Part shown: positions 55,318 to 64,000 of the stretch, one piece after another | Numbering within the stretch: the stretch's first letter is position 1 | Layout: every line of letters begins with the position of its first letter | NCBI GenBank assembly: GCA_016722295.1 | Contig: JADKGL010000010.1 | Span: 62,001-126,000 of the forward strand | Direction of reading: 5' to 3' | Origin: Saprospiraceae bacterium | GTDB lineage: Bacteria > Bacteroidota > Bacteroidia > Chitinophagales > Saprospiraceae | Length of the DNA: 64,000 nt | Notes under the pieces: generated by a model | What the model saw: only the letters and a program-made list of their open reading frames with translations | What the model was told of the DNA's origin: nothing | Database searches by the model: none | Position numbers and translations under genes: made by a program

Positions 55318-56559
55318 ATGAATTTTCATTTTCCATCCACAGCTGAACGTTTTATTAAATATGCTAAAATCGACACTCAGGCTGATCCATTTTCGACAAC
55401 TTCACCCTCTACTGAAAAACAAAAAAACCTTAGCAAATTACTTTATGACGAATTAACTGAAGCTGGTATCAAGGCCGATCTTGATCAATATGGTTATGTT
55501 TATGCTAGTCTAGAATCTAACACAACGAAGGTAGTTCCGACGCTATGTTTTTGCTCTCATGTAGATACTGCGCCAGATTGCAGTGGGACAGGGGTTAAAC
55601 CAATTCTACATTCAAATTACAATGGTGATGACATAATTTTACCAGATGATCCAAGCATTAAAATAAGCTCATCTGAATTTCCAGAACTAAATCAAAAATT
55701 AGGACATGATATTATTACAGCAAGTGGTGAAACACTCTTAGGATCTGATGATAAATCAGGGGTGACTGCGATCATGGAAGCAATGCTATACTTACAGAAA
55801 AATCCTCAAATAATCCATGGAAAAATAAAGATATTATTTACAACTGATGAAGAAATAGGTCATGGCGTTGATCATGTCGATATGAAAAAATTAGAAGCTG
55901 ATTTTGGTTACACAATGGACAGTGGAGATGTTGGACATATTGAAGATGAAACATTCTCAGCTGATGGTTGCTCTATATATATCACCGGTGTAAGTGTACA
56001 CCCAGGATATGCAAAAGGAGTTATGGAAAATGCCATTAAAATCGCAGGAGAAATCTTAGCGCAGTTGCCAAAAGAATATCTATCACCTGAGAGTACCGAT
56101 GGCATGGAAGGTTTTGTACATCCCACTAAAATTGAGGGACAGCTTGAATCTGCAAGAATCGATTTTATTATTAGAGATTTTGATACGAAAAAATTACAAC
56201 AACATGTAGATACAATACAAACCATTTGCGATAAAGTACTATTGTCTTATCCAAACTCTAAGGTAGAAATTAAGCAAAAAGAACAGTATCGAAACATGAA
56301 AGAAATCCTTGCAAACCACCCACAAGTAGCAGAATATGCAGCACAAGCAATATCTGAGGCAGGACTACCAGTAAGAAAAGGCAAAATACGTGGGGGAACA
56401 GATGGTTCACGTCTTTCATTTATGGGTTTACCATGTCCTAACGTTTTTGCTGGTGAACACGGAATACATTCAAAAAAAGAATGGACTTCAGTACAGGATA
56501 TGAATAAAGCCGCAGAAGTAATTGTAAGAATTTGCACAATATGGGAACAAAATGCATGA
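55318..56559 (+). CDS. pepT: Peptidase T (tripeptide aminopeptidase)
   Basis: 413 residues from the ATG at 55318; the frame opens further upstream at 55177, but this start matches the family. M20 metallopeptidase: CSHVDTAPD (about 78), GSDDKSGVTA (about 142) and TDEEIGHGVDH (about 174) hold the zinc ligands and catalytic residues. Cytosolic, it removes the N-terminal residue of tripeptides. It overlaps the LON-domain gene by 8 bp. Confidence 0.93.
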   Translation: MNFHFPSTAERFIKYAKIDTQADPFSTTSPSTEKQKNLSKLLYDELTEAGIKADLDQYGYVYASLESNTTKVVPTLCFCSHVDTAPDCSGTGVKPILHSNYNGDDIILPDDPSIKISSSEFPELNQKLGHDIITASGETLLGSDDKSGVTAIMEAMLYLQKNPQIIHGKIKILFTTDEEIGHGVDHVDMKKLEADFGYTMDSGDVGHIEDETFSADGCSIYITGVSVHPGYAKGVMENAIKIAGEILAQLPKEYLSPESTDGMEGFVHPTKIEGQLESARIDFIIRDFDTKKLQQHVDTIQTICDKVLLSYPNSKVEIKQKEQYRNMKEILANHPQVAEYAAQAISEAGLPVRKGKIRGGTDGSRLSFMGLPCPNVFAGEHGIHSKKEWTSVQDMNKAAEVIVRICTIWEQNA

Positions 56560-57187
56560 AAATAGTTATAGTGCTATTCCAGTTTTCGCTCTACCAATAG
56601 TAGTTTTTCCTGAAGAAGAAATACGACTCCATATTTTTGAAGAGAGATACAAAGAATTAATTCTAGATTGTGACAATTATGGAATTTCTTTTTGTATTTG
56701 TACAGTGATTGAAAATCAATTACAAAATATAGGTACTATAGTTCGTTTAAAATCGATTGAAAAAAGATACTTTGATGGAAAAATGGATGTCATCTTAGAA
56801 AGTATAGGTATTTGTAAAATCATTCAATATATTTCAGTCACAGCCAATAAGTTGTACTCTTCAATTCTGTATGAAAACATAGAATTTGATAGAATTTTTA
56901 ATGCAGAAAAAATACATATCATACATAAAAAATTTGAAGAGCTTTGTTATATAAACAATATAAAACCATATCATCAGGTATCATGGGACGATTTTTTAAG
57001 CTATAGAATCGGGCATTTTGTTGGATTTAGTTTACAGCAAGAATTTGACCTACTTACAGTACTACCTGAAAATGAACGTCTACAAATTTTAGATATCCAA
57101 ATTACAAAGATGATCCAAATCACTAAAAAAAGAACAGAATGGATTCATAGATTAAGTTTGAATGGTGAATTCAGACAATTTACTTAA
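56552..57187 (+). CDS. LON substrate-binding-domain protein
   Basis: 211 residues. It matches the N-terminal domain of Lon protease (PVFALPIVVFPEEEIRLHIFEERYKELILD), without AAA+ or protease parts. Free-standing members are common in bacteria and may help bind or sort substrates. Its ATG lies within the last codons of pepT, so both are translated together. Confidence 0.8.
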   Translation: MHENSYSAIPVFALPIVVFPEEEIRLHIFEERYKELILDCDNYGISFCICTVIENQLQNIGTIVRLKSIEKRYFDGKMDVILESIGICKIIQYISVTANKLYSSILYENIEFDRIFNAEKIHIIHKKFEELCYINNIKPYHQVSWDDFLSYRIGHFVGFSLQQEFDLLTVLPENERLQILDIQITKMIQITKKRTEWIHRLSLNGEFRQFT

Positions 57188-57206
57188 TTCAAGCTAAAAT
57201 AAAAGA

Positions 57207-57569
57207 TCAATACTGACCAGTTCGCAACAAAACCAAAGTACAAGCTTCAACACATTCGATACCGTGTGCTTCGAGCAATGTCTGAAATTTTAAATTCTCA
57301 GTGCCTGGATTAAAAATAACTCTCTTCGGTTTTACATTCAAAATATAAAAATACCAATCTTGTTGTAACTCAGGATTAAGATAAAGAGTAACTGTATCAA
57401 TGTTTAGCAATTCAGGTCTATCCTTAATAATTTCAAGGTTTTGAATTTTACCATTTTTAATTCCAAGAGGGAACACTTCATGATGATAATCAAGCAATAA
57501 ATTCACAGCCATAAATGAGTATCTTTCTGGATTATTGCTTGCCCCTATAACTATTGTACGCTTACCCAT
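57207..57569 (-). CDS. CoA-binding domain protein
   Basis: 120 residues, a single Rossmann CoA_binding_2 domain with TIVIGASNNPERYSFMA at 5-21 and VIFNPGTEN near 84. Free-standing members bind CoA or CoA thioesters, but the role is not established. Confidence 0.8.
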   Translation of the reverse strand: MGKRTIVIGASNNPERYSFMAVNLLLDYHHEVFPLGIKNGKIQNLEIIKDRPELLNIDTVTLYLNPELQQDWYFYILNVKPKRVIFNPGTENLKFQTLLEAHGIECVEACTLVLLRTGQY

Positions 57570-57599
57570 TAATTGATAACAAGATCAAAATAAAAATGT

Positions 57600-58613
57600 T
57601 TATTTCGGAAAATTAGACCATAATTCTACTCTCTTTGCAAGCTCTTGAACTTGAATATTTTTCACACAGTGACAAGCTTCGTCATTGGAACATCCATTGC
57701 AAGAATTTTCAGCCATGAAGTACTCCGCTTTAGCGCCTATCGGTCCCCATCGAGAAGGATGCATTTTATAAAATGGTACAAACAAACCCATTACATTTTT
57801 GCCAAAGGATGCTGCTATATGCATAGGACCAGTGGAATTGACCACCATCCCGTCACAAATGGAAATCAAATAGATAAACTCTTGTAAGCTTAACTTTCCT
57901 GCCAAATTTAAAACACCATCAATAGTAGTATCAAAATATGGATTTATTAATTCACTTTCCTTTTGACTGCCTGTGATTATAATTTGAAGTTTTGGCCTCT
58001 TTAGTAAAAGTGCCAATTTCTTAAAATTCTCTAAAGGCCAATTTCTAGTATTGCCATGGCTTAAAGGATGCAATATCAACTTGAAAGAATCACTATCTAA
58101 AACTTGATTTAGTTTAGATGTAGGCTGTTGCAAAGCACTATATTTCTGCAATTCTTCTAATGAATAATTGGTCCGTTTCACATAAGGTTCAAGCAATTTA
58201 AGATTTAATTGAGCTTCATGCAAGGGTGATTTTTTTCTCTGAACTTTAATTAATTTATTGCAATACAACCAATGAAACCATCTCCTGGATGAGCCTACTC
58301 GAATTGCAATATTGCATTGTTTCATTAATGAAGCTAATTCTCTTTGAGGAAAGACCAAAAAGCAAATTTCAAACCGAGCAAACAAGCTCTTTTTTTGAAC
58401 TAAAGAAAGTTTATTCACAATTTGGAGCGTAATGATCTCATCTACAAAAGGACTACAACGAACCACATCCGCTGTATATTCATTAACTAAAAAAGCAATA
58501 TGGCAATCAGGATAATTTTCTTTTAAAATGCCTGCCATTGGAAGAGTTAAAATCACATCTCCAATATGGTCGGTTCGACAAATCAAGATATTCTGTAGCG
58601 ATTTATTGTGCAT
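57600..58613 (-). CDS. Family 9 glycosyltransferase (heptosyltransferase-like)
   Basis: 337 residues from the ATG at 58613; the frame runs upstream to 58673, but that start lies inside the neighbour. It has the GT9 start ILICRTDHIGDVILTLP (about 8-24) and the C-terminal NSTGPMHIAASFGKNVMGLF segment that binds nucleotide sugar. It probably adds heptose or a related sugar to lipopolysaccharide core at the inner face of the inner membrane. A cysteine-rich end (ENSCNGCSNDEACHC) may bind metal. It overlaps the GT2 gene by 11 bp. Confidence 0.85.
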   Translation of the reverse strand: MHNKSLQNILICRTDHIGDVILTLPMAGILKENYPDCHIAFLVNEYTADVVRCSPFVDEIITLQIVNKLSLVQKKSLFARFEICFLVFPQRELASLMKQCNIAIRVGSSRRWFHWLYCNKLIKVQRKKSPLHEAQLNLKLLEPYVKRTNYSLEELQKYSALQQPTSKLNQVLDSDSFKLILHPLSHGNTRNWPLENFKKLALLLKRPKLQIIITGSQKESELINPYFDTTIDGVLNLAGKLSLQEFIYLISICDGMVVNSTGPMHIAASFGKNVMGLFVPFYKMHPSRWGPIGAKAEYFMAENSCNGCSNDEACHCVKNIQVQELAKRVELWSNFPK

Positions 58614-59361
58614 CCCAAAGTTTTTCAAGTTTAGAATATTTTTTATAATTTGCCAAAGCAGATTTTGTCGCAATCACCCAACCTACTCGTCCATCGAGAA
58701 AACCTAATCGGAGTATATAACAATAAAAAAATTTATATGCAGCACTCGCAAATTTCATCAAGAATGAATGTTTAATTTTTTTTTCAAAAAGTGCTTTTGA
58801 AGAAATATCAGAAAAAAAATCGATTTGTCGATCATGTTGCTCTATGCTTGTGTAACTATAATGCAATATATTTCCTTTTAACTTCCCAACTATAGATTTT
58901 GTTGAATAAGGCAAAAACTTGTCATGAGGATTTTCGCCCTGCCAATCACCAACTGCCTTTGACCATAATCTAATCTTGCGATCAGGATACCAACCACTAT
59001 GATAGATCCACTTTCCACAATAATTATTTACTCTATTAATTTGATATAAATCAGCAGTTGGATTCAACTTAAACTGGATTATACTTTCCTTTAAAACCAT
59101 ATCAATTGACTCATCTGCATCTAATGATAATATCCAATCAAATCTCGCTTGATGCATTGCAAAATTTTTCTGTTCAATATGACCTATAAATGAATTTTCC
59201 AAAAAACGAACACCATATGACTTGCATATATTTTTTGTATCATCTTTGCTATATGAATCAACCACCACTATTTCATCAGCTATAGACAATACTGAATCCA
59301 AACATCTTGCGATATTCTTCTCCTCATTGTACGTAATGATGACCACAGAAAGTTTTAACAT
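58603..59361 (-). CDS. Family 2 glycosyltransferase (WaaE/KdtX-like)
   Basis: 252 residues. GT-A fold with VVIITYNEEKNIARCLDSV (about 5-23), VVDSYSKDDT (about 34-43) and LSLDADE (about 74, DxD-type motif). The later WYPDRKIRLWSK is typical of the core-biosynthesis GT2 group that adds glucose. With the adjacent GT9 gene it is likely to build the lipid A core (inference). It is the first gene of this two-gene minus-strand operon. Confidence 0.85.
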   Translation of the reverse strand: MLKLSVVIITYNEEKNIARCLDSVLSIADEIVVVDSYSKDDTKNICKSYGVRFLENSFIGHIEQKNFAMHQARFDWILSLDADESIDMVLKESIIQFKLNPTADLYQINRVNNYCGKWIYHSGWYPDRKIRLWSKAVGDWQGENPHDKFLPYSTKSIVGKLKGNILHYSYTSIEQHDRQIDFFSDISSKALFEKKIKHSFLMKFASAAYKFFYCYILRLGFLDGRVGWVIATKSALANYKKYSKLEKLWDAQ

Positions 59362-59412
59362 AATAAATTGACGATTCCTTGCACAAAATAAACAATAAAT
59401 AAATTGCTTTAA

Positions 59413-59420
59413 TAACTTTG
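59413..59420 (+). promoter_or_regulatory. Likely -7 box of the LMW phosphatase gene
   Basis: TAACTTTG matches TAnnTTTG, 19 bases before the ATG at 59440. I see no -33 TTG at the proper distance. Confidence 0.5.
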
Positions 59421-59439
59421 TGCTTTGATTTCCTTATAA

Positions 59440-59886
59440 ATGAAAATATTAATGGTTTGTTTAGGCAATATTTGCCGATCTCCTCTAGCTCATGGAATCC
59501 TTGAGAAACTTATAATAGAGAATCAATTGTCATGGACTGTGGACTCATGTGGCACAAATGGCCTGCATGATGGAGAATCCCCAGACCCAAGGTCGATTCG
59601 CGAAGCAAAACTTCACGATTTAGATATTTCCAAGCAAATTTCTAGAAGAATCACAAATGATGATTTTATACACTTTGACTTAATTTTAGTCATGGATCAA
59701 ATGAATTATTTTACTGTAAACAAACTTGCTCCACCATATCAAAAAGAAAAAATTCAATTTCTTACCGAATTTGCATTCCCAGGAGAAAACAAACCAGTAC
59801 CAGATCCCTATTATGATAATAAATTTCAAGAAGTTTATAGCCTCATTGAAACTTGCTGCAATGCCATAGTTACCAAATTAAAATAA
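59440..59886 (+). CDS. Low-molecular-weight protein-tyrosine phosphatase
   Basis: 148 residues. The CLGNICRSP loop with C7 and R13 is the signature P-loop, and the general-acid aspartate lies in PVPDPYYDN near residue 128. In Gram-negative bacteria such enzymes often control capsule and exopolysaccharide kinases. It is 30 bp upstream of uppP. Confidence 0.92.
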   Translation: MKILMVCLGNICRSPLAHGILEKLIIENQLSWTVDSCGTNGLHDGESPDPRSIREAKLHDLDISKQISRRITNDDFIHFDLILVMDQMNYFTVNKLAPPYQKEKIQFLTEFAFPGENKPVPDPYYDNKFQEVYSLIETCCNAIVTKLK

Positions 59887-59916
59887 TATCAAAGAAAATT
59901 TGCAAAATTATATCCA

Positions 59917-60687
59917 ATGACCATAATTCAAGCAATCATAATAGCCATCGTTGAAGGCATCACGGAATTCTTACCGATATCATCCACAGGACATATGATT
60001 ATGGCCTCTACTTGGATGGGAATTGAGGAAAATGCATTTGTCAAAACATTTGAAATTTCAATCCAACTTGGCGCAATACTCGCCATCGTCATGATATACT
60101 ACAAACGTTTCTTTGAAGGACTTGATATCTATTTTAAACTTTCTGTAGCATTTCTTCCCACAGCCATTATTGGATTCTTAGCATACGATTATATTAAAGC
60201 ATATTTATTTAACCCTACTGTTGTCGCATTCTCTTTAATCCTTGGAGGTATAATATTAATTTTAATTGATAAAAAAATTACATCTACAGAAAGCAAAACA
60301 TTGAACCTCAGTCAAGTTTCTTATAAAAATGCATTTTTTATTGGAGTCATTCAATGCGTATCTATGATACCTGGCGTCTCAAGAGCAGCTGCTACGATTA
60401 TTGGAGGTGTATTCAACGGCTTTGACAAAAAACAAGCTACAGAATTTTCCTTTTTGCTTGCAGTGCCAACCATGTTTGCCGCTACTTCTTATGACTTACT
60501 AAAAACGAATATATCATTTAGTTCCAATGAGATTTTCTTGCTTTGCATTGGTCTTGTTATTGCATTTCTCACTGCTTGGCTCGCCGTAAAAATGTTTCTA
60601 AAGTATCTGGAACATTATGGCTTTACACATTTTGGCTATTATAGAATTCTTATCGGATTGATTTTCCTTTTATTCATTAAATTCTAA
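59917..60687 (+). CDS. uppP: Undecaprenyl-diphosphatase UppP
   Basis: 256 residues with eight or so hydrophobic helices. EGITEFLPISSTGH (about 13-26) and MIPGVSRAAATIIGG (about 149-163) are the two conserved catalytic regions. It removes a phosphate from undecaprenyl diphosphate to recycle the lipid carrier for peptidoglycan and other envelope sugars. Followed 32 bp later by ligD. Confidence 0.93.
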   Translation: MTIIQAIIIAIVEGITEFLPISSTGHMIMASTWMGIEENAFVKTFEISIQLGAILAIVMIYYKRFFEGLDIYFKLSVAFLPTAIIGFLAYDYIKAYLFNPTVVAFSLILGGIILILIDKKITSTESKTLNLSQVSYKNAFFIGVIQCVSMIPGVSRAAATIIGGVFNGFDKKQATEFSFLLAVPTMFAATSYDLLKTNISFSSNEIFLLCIGLVIAFLTAWLAVKMFLKYLEHYGFTHFGYYRILIGLIFLLFIKF

Positions 60688-60719
60688 TCTAGTTTAGATT
60701 ACTAAACAAATAAATTCCT

Positions 60720-63014
60720 TTGGCTAAAGAACAAATCGTTCAAATTGGATCTCAAAAAGTAAAACTATCAAATCTTGAGAAGATTTTATTTACAGAACCC
60801 GACATTAGTAAAGCGGAATGGATACACTATTTATACCAAATTAATTCATATTTCCTAAAATACAATTCAAATAGACCATTAAGTTTGATACGTTATCCCG
60901 ATGGTATAGGTAAAGAAAAATTTTACACAAAAAATGCACCCGATTGGACACCAACTTATATTTCAAAATACAAATTAGGCGAACAAAATTACCTTACCAT
61001 ACAAAATCCAGAAGATCTCATATGGATAGCAAACTTGGCAAGTTTAGAAATACATATTACAAGTTTAAGATTACCATATGCACAACCTGATTTTATTATT
61101 TTTGACTTAGATCCAGCAGAAAACACTTCCTTTCAAGAACTAAAAAATCTTGCATCCAATTTAAAAAATTACTTAGAACATCTTGGATACCATCCTCTAC
61201 TCAAAACATCAGGAAGTAAAGGCTTACATATATTTGTGCCAATAGTACCACAATGGAATACTCAAGAAGTCATAACATACACTGAAGAAATAAGCAAGCA
61301 ATTTGTGGCGGATAATTTCAGTCTTTGTACTTTGCGAATTCGAAAAGATCAAAGAGATGGAAAAATTCTTCTCGACATTAATAGAAATCATTCAAGTCAA
61401 ACCATCATAGCTCCGTATAGTACAAGAGCTATTAAGAATGCGCCTGTTTCATTACCACTTCATTGGAGTAGCTTGGAATCGTTGCATTCAAGCCAAGATT
61501 ACACCATTCATAATGCACTTAAATATATTGAGACATACGGCGACGCTTGGGTCAACTACAAAGAAAAACAGATGCCCTTACACAACAAAAAATATGTTAC
61601 CGAAAATAAAGCTATTGATACTAAGTTAAATACCTATCAAGAAAAAAGAAACTTCGAAATAACTTCAGAACCTGAAGCAAAGATAGAAGAAAGTCAAAAT
61701 AATCGATTCGTCATACAGTTACATAATGCCAGTAACTTACATTATGACCTGCGATTAGAACATGAAGGTGTGCTTTGGAGCTGGGCCATTCCAAAAGGAC
61801 TTTCATTATCAGAAGGAATAAAAAGATTGGCTATACGCACAGAAGATCATCCGACAAAATATCTTGAATTTGAAGGGATTATTCCAAAAGAAGAATATGG
61901 AGGTGGACAAATGTGGATCATCGATTTTGGAAAATTTGAATGGATTCAAAACAAGTCAAAGTCATTACAATTTAAACTACTGGGAAATCGAATTCATGGA
62001 ATATTTCAAATGATTGAAATTGAAAAAGACCAATGGTTGATTGAAATGAAATCAGATTTCAAACCGAGCATTTTTGATCAACAGTATAAACCAATGCTTG
62101 CTGAACAAATAGCAAATTTTCAACTCAATTCAGCTTATACGTATGAAATAAAATGGGATGGTATCAGAGTTCTCATTTATATAGATCATGGAGAATATAA
62201 AATCATCAGTCGCAATGGACGAGATATTACTTCACAATTCCCTGAATGCAAAGAGATTTGCAAATGGATACTTGTCGAATCCGCAGTATTAGATGCCGAA
62301 ATCGTTTGTCTTGACGAGAAAGGAAAACCAATATTTGCAAATGTAATAAGTCGTCTCCATTCTAAATCAAATCTCTCATATGGTGAAAAACTCAAAAAAA
62401 ATCCCATCTCAATCTATGCATTTGATCTGCTTACTATTGACCAATTAGAACTTTTCAATACGCCACTTTACAAAAGAAGAGAATGGCTTACATGCATTTT
62501 TCAACCAAACAATACCCTGCGTTTTAGCGATTCATTTGAAGATGGTTCTCAATTATTAGAAGCTGCAAAGCAGCTGCAACTAGAAGGTATTATGGCAAAA
62601 GATCTTTCTAGTTTTTACACACAGAATTCGAGATCTATAGCATGGAATAAAATAAAAATACGTCAAAACACAGATTGCTTAATTTTGGGTTTCACTTATG
62701 GACAAGGCGATAGGTCTGAATATTTTGGATCACTCCATATAGGACAATATGAAGACGATAAGCTGACCTATAGAGGCAGAGTTGGCACAGGCTTTACACA
62801 AAAACGGTTGGCAGAAATTAAATTATATCTTAGCAAATTCTCTATTGGCTCAAAGCCTGTAATTCAAGGAGAAATAGAAGAAGAACAAAATAGTGTTTGG
62901 CTCGCTGAATACCCTTGGATCGAAATACAATATGCCTCGATGACAGGAAATGGATCATTCCGAGAACCAGTTTTTGTAGGATTATTGGAAAATATCGAGA
63001 CTTTAAAACTTTAA
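60720..63014 (+). CDS. ligD: Multifunctional end-joining DNA ligase LigD (POL-PE-LIG order)
   Basis: 764 residues from a TTG start; the in-frame stop at 60711 leaves no ATG upstream. Residues 1-290 form the primase-polymerase domain, with FIIFDLDPAE near 128 holding the catalytic aspartates. Residues 325-440 are the 3'-phosphoesterase (HNASNLHYDLRLEHEG, RTEDHP). Residues 460-764 are the ATP ligase, with the nucleotide-binding lysine K478 in EIKWDGIR. This order is the one seen in mycobacteria. Many other bacteria have PE-LIG-POL. It heads the ku operon. Confidence 0.93.
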   Translation: MAKEQIVQIGSQKVKLSNLEKILFTEPDISKAEWIHYLYQINSYFLKYNSNRPLSLIRYPDGIGKEKFYTKNAPDWTPTYISKYKLGEQNYLTIQNPEDLIWIANLASLEIHITSLRLPYAQPDFIIFDLDPAENTSFQELKNLASNLKNYLEHLGYHPLLKTSGSKGLHIFVPIVPQWNTQEVITYTEEISKQFVADNFSLCTLRIRKDQRDGKILLDINRNHSSQTIIAPYSTRAIKNAPVSLPLHWSSLESLHSSQDYTIHNALKYIETYGDAWVNYKEKQMPLHNKKYVTENKAIDTKLNTYQEKRNFEITSEPEAKIEESQNNRFVIQLHNASNLHYDLRLEHEGVLWSWAIPKGLSLSEGIKRLAIRTEDHPTKYLEFEGIIPKEEYGGGQMWIIDFGKFEWIQNKSKSLQFKLLGNRIHGIFQMIEIEKDQWLIEMKSDFKPSIFDQQYKPMLAEQIANFQLNSAYTYEIKWDGIRVLIYIDHGEYKIISRNGRDITSQFPECKEICKWILVESAVLDAEIVCLDEKGKPIFANVISRLHSKSNLSYGEKLKKNPISIYAFDLLTIDQLELFNTPLYKRREWLTCIFQPNNTLRFSDSFEDGSQLLEAAKQLQLEGIMAKDLSSFYTQNSRSIAWNKIKIRQNTDCLILGFTYGQGDRSEYFGSLHIGQYEDDKLTYRGRVGTGFTQKRLAEIKLYLSKFSIGSKPVIQGEIEEEQNSVWLAEYPWIEIQYASMTGNGSFREPVFVGLLENIETLKL

Positions 63015-63061
63015 TCAGAGACTTGGAATAATTCTTGTAATAAAAAGGAAAAATTAGTAAT

Positions 63062-63853
63062 ATGAAATCAATTTGGAAAGGACATATACAGTTTAGCTTA
63101 GTAACTATCCCAATTCAAGTATTCAATGCTGTAGAGGCTGATTCTCAGATTAGTTTTAATCAACTTCACAAAAGTGATAATGGAAGAGTTTCATATAAAA
63201 AAGTATGTAAAAAATGTGATCAAGATTTAGCCACTGAAGACATTGCAAAAGCTTATGAATATTCTCCTGACCAATATGTCATTATTGAAGATACTGATCT
63301 CAGTAAAATTAAATTAAAAAGTACAAGAGCGATTGAAATTAATCACTTTGTAGAATTGCACGACGTACATCCTACCCTCTTCGAATCTGTGTATTACATC
63401 GGTCCTCATGGTGACATTGCAAAAAAAACCTTTCAACTTTTGGTACAAACACTTGCGAAAAGTAAAAAAGCTGGTGTAGGAAGAATTGTATTGAGAGACC
63501 GAGAAGATATGGTTTTGCTTACAGCACATGACAATGGATTAATCATGTATAAATTGCGATTCCCAAATGAAATAAGAAAAATTAATCAAGTACCAGATCT
63601 CGAAAACACTACGATCGATGATGGCCAATTAAAGTTAGCAGAAACATTAGTAGATTCTCTTAGCACTTCGTTCGACAAACTTGTTTTTCAAGATCGTTAT
63701 CACGATGCATTAAACGATATTATACAAGCAAAAATACAAGGCAATGAAACGATCAAATCTGAACAAACTGTAGAAACTACACCGGTGATTGACATCATGA
63801 CTGCATTAAAACAAAGTATAGAAGCGGCCAAAGATAAAAGAATCGGTGCATAA
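63062..63853 (+). CDS. ku: Ku protein for non-homologous end joining
   Basis: 263 residues, the usual length of bacterial Ku. Start MKSIWKGHIQFSLVTIPIQVF, then the cysteine pair KVCKKCDQD (about 45). The ring-forming core contains YIGPHGDIAKKTF near 118 and KKAGVGRIVLRDRE near 138. The homodimer encircles broken ends and recruits LigD, coded 47 bp upstream. Confidence 0.94.
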   Translation: MKSIWKGHIQFSLVTIPIQVFNAVEADSQISFNQLHKSDNGRVSYKKVCKKCDQDLATEDIAKAYEYSPDQYVIIEDTDLSKIKLKSTRAIEINHFVELHDVHPTLFESVYYIGPHGDIAKKTFQLLVQTLAKSKKAGVGRIVLRDREDMVLLTAHDNGLIMYKLRFPNEIRKINQVPDLENTTIDDGQLKLAETLVDSLSTSFDKLVFQDRYHDALNDIIQAKIQGNETIKSEQTVETTPVIDIMTALKQSIEAAKDKRIGA

Positions 63854-63855
63854 AC

Positions 63856-64000
63856 ATGACACTAAAAATTTTATCGTGGAATATACTTCAAGGCGGTGGT
63901 TCTAGAATTCAAAGCATCGTAAATTTTTTACTAGAGCAAAATGCAGATATCATTTGTCTTAGCGAATTTCACAACAATACAAATGGATATTTCTTGCGAA
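63856..64000 (+). CDS. Endonuclease/exonuclease/phosphatase-family protein (partial)
   Basis: The first 48 codons (MTLKILSWNILQGGGSR, then EQNADIICLSEFHNN) match the N-terminus of the EEP fold, where the Asn and Glu here bind metal. It starts 2 bp after ku and is cut by the window edge. It could be a DNase, a lipid phosphatase or another EEP member. Its place in the ku transcript makes a DNA-repair role possible. Confidence 0.75.
   Translation, partial: MTLKILSWNILQGGGSRIQSIVNFLLEQNADIICLSEFHNNTNGYFLR

Noticed and set aside
1..64000. Prophage, transposon or integrated plasmid
   Set aside because: I found no integrase, transposase, phage structural or replication gene, and the gene content is housekeeping throughout.

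Overview
The window looks like a chromosomal segment of a Bacteroidota bacterium, most likely from the Saprospiria/Chitinophagia side of the phylum. I infer this from AT-rich DNA, start sites mostly without Shine-Dalgarno sequences, repeated promoter -7 boxes of the Bacteroidota type (TAnnTTTG), type IX secretion (T9SS) C-terminal sorting domains of both type A and type B (gliding-associated CHU_C), a TamL-type Omp85 lipoprotein, a fused ResB-CcsA cytochrome c biogenesis gene and a short Bacteroidota-style arginine decarboxylase. I see no phage, insertion sequence, CRISPR array or conjugation gene.

Layout. 1-3154: minus-strand cytochrome c assembly gene (ResB-CcsA fusion), broken by five apparent single-base losses. 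3238-7605: hemW head-to-head with an Omp85-like gene, then an acyltransferase-like gene coupled to an O-methyltransferase. 7607-14067: a very large secreted protein with twelve Ig-like repeats and a type B sorting domain, divergent from a Tat-signal class V aminotransferase, then a lipoprotein. 14132-17423: polyamine operon speA, speB, deoxyhypusine-synthase-like gene. 17559-21339: tRNA-Val, a lipoprotein, tamL head-to-head with a TrmH-family methyltransferase. 21355-25836: STAS protein, clpC, infC-rpmI-rplT. 25837-26567: a noncoding island of 16-bp tandem repeats, REP-like palindromes and a possible decayed gene. 26568-33965: dnaK, a lipoprotein, panB-mltG, and a bifunctional RSH (p)ppGpp enzyme. 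33972-40046: a one-domain asparaginase, two T9SS cargo proteins and a double ABC ATPase. 40232-45147: operon of an AsmA-like protein, a BadF-type sugar kinase and pfkA. 45355-50171: T9SS cargo, a candidate small RNA, a vanadium-haloperoxidase-like lipoprotein, a MORN lipoprotein and RNase P RNA (rnpB, minus strand). 50275-57569: a large membrane histidine kinase, NDH-2 with a DCC thiol oxidoreductase, pepT with a LON-domain protein, and a CoA-binding protein. 57600-64000: two envelope glycosyltransferases on the minus strand, then LMW tyrosine phosphatase, uppP, ligD, ku and the start of an EEP-family nuclease on the plus strand.

How the genes work together. Most are housekeeping. The clearest functional units are putrescine synthesis from arginine with a DHS homologue of unclear product, the translation operon infC-rpmI-rplT, the LigD-Ku end-joining pair, and outer-membrane biogenesis genes (two Omp85 proteins and an AsmA-like protein). 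The points most worth a second look are the two head-to-head gene pairs with 5' ends within about 6 bp, a 9-N9-9 inverted repeat upstream of dnaK with CIRCE geometry but another sequence, a promoter-plus-terminator unit near 47.5 kb that looks like a small RNA, and the DHS homologue that lacks the usual histidine motif of true DHS.
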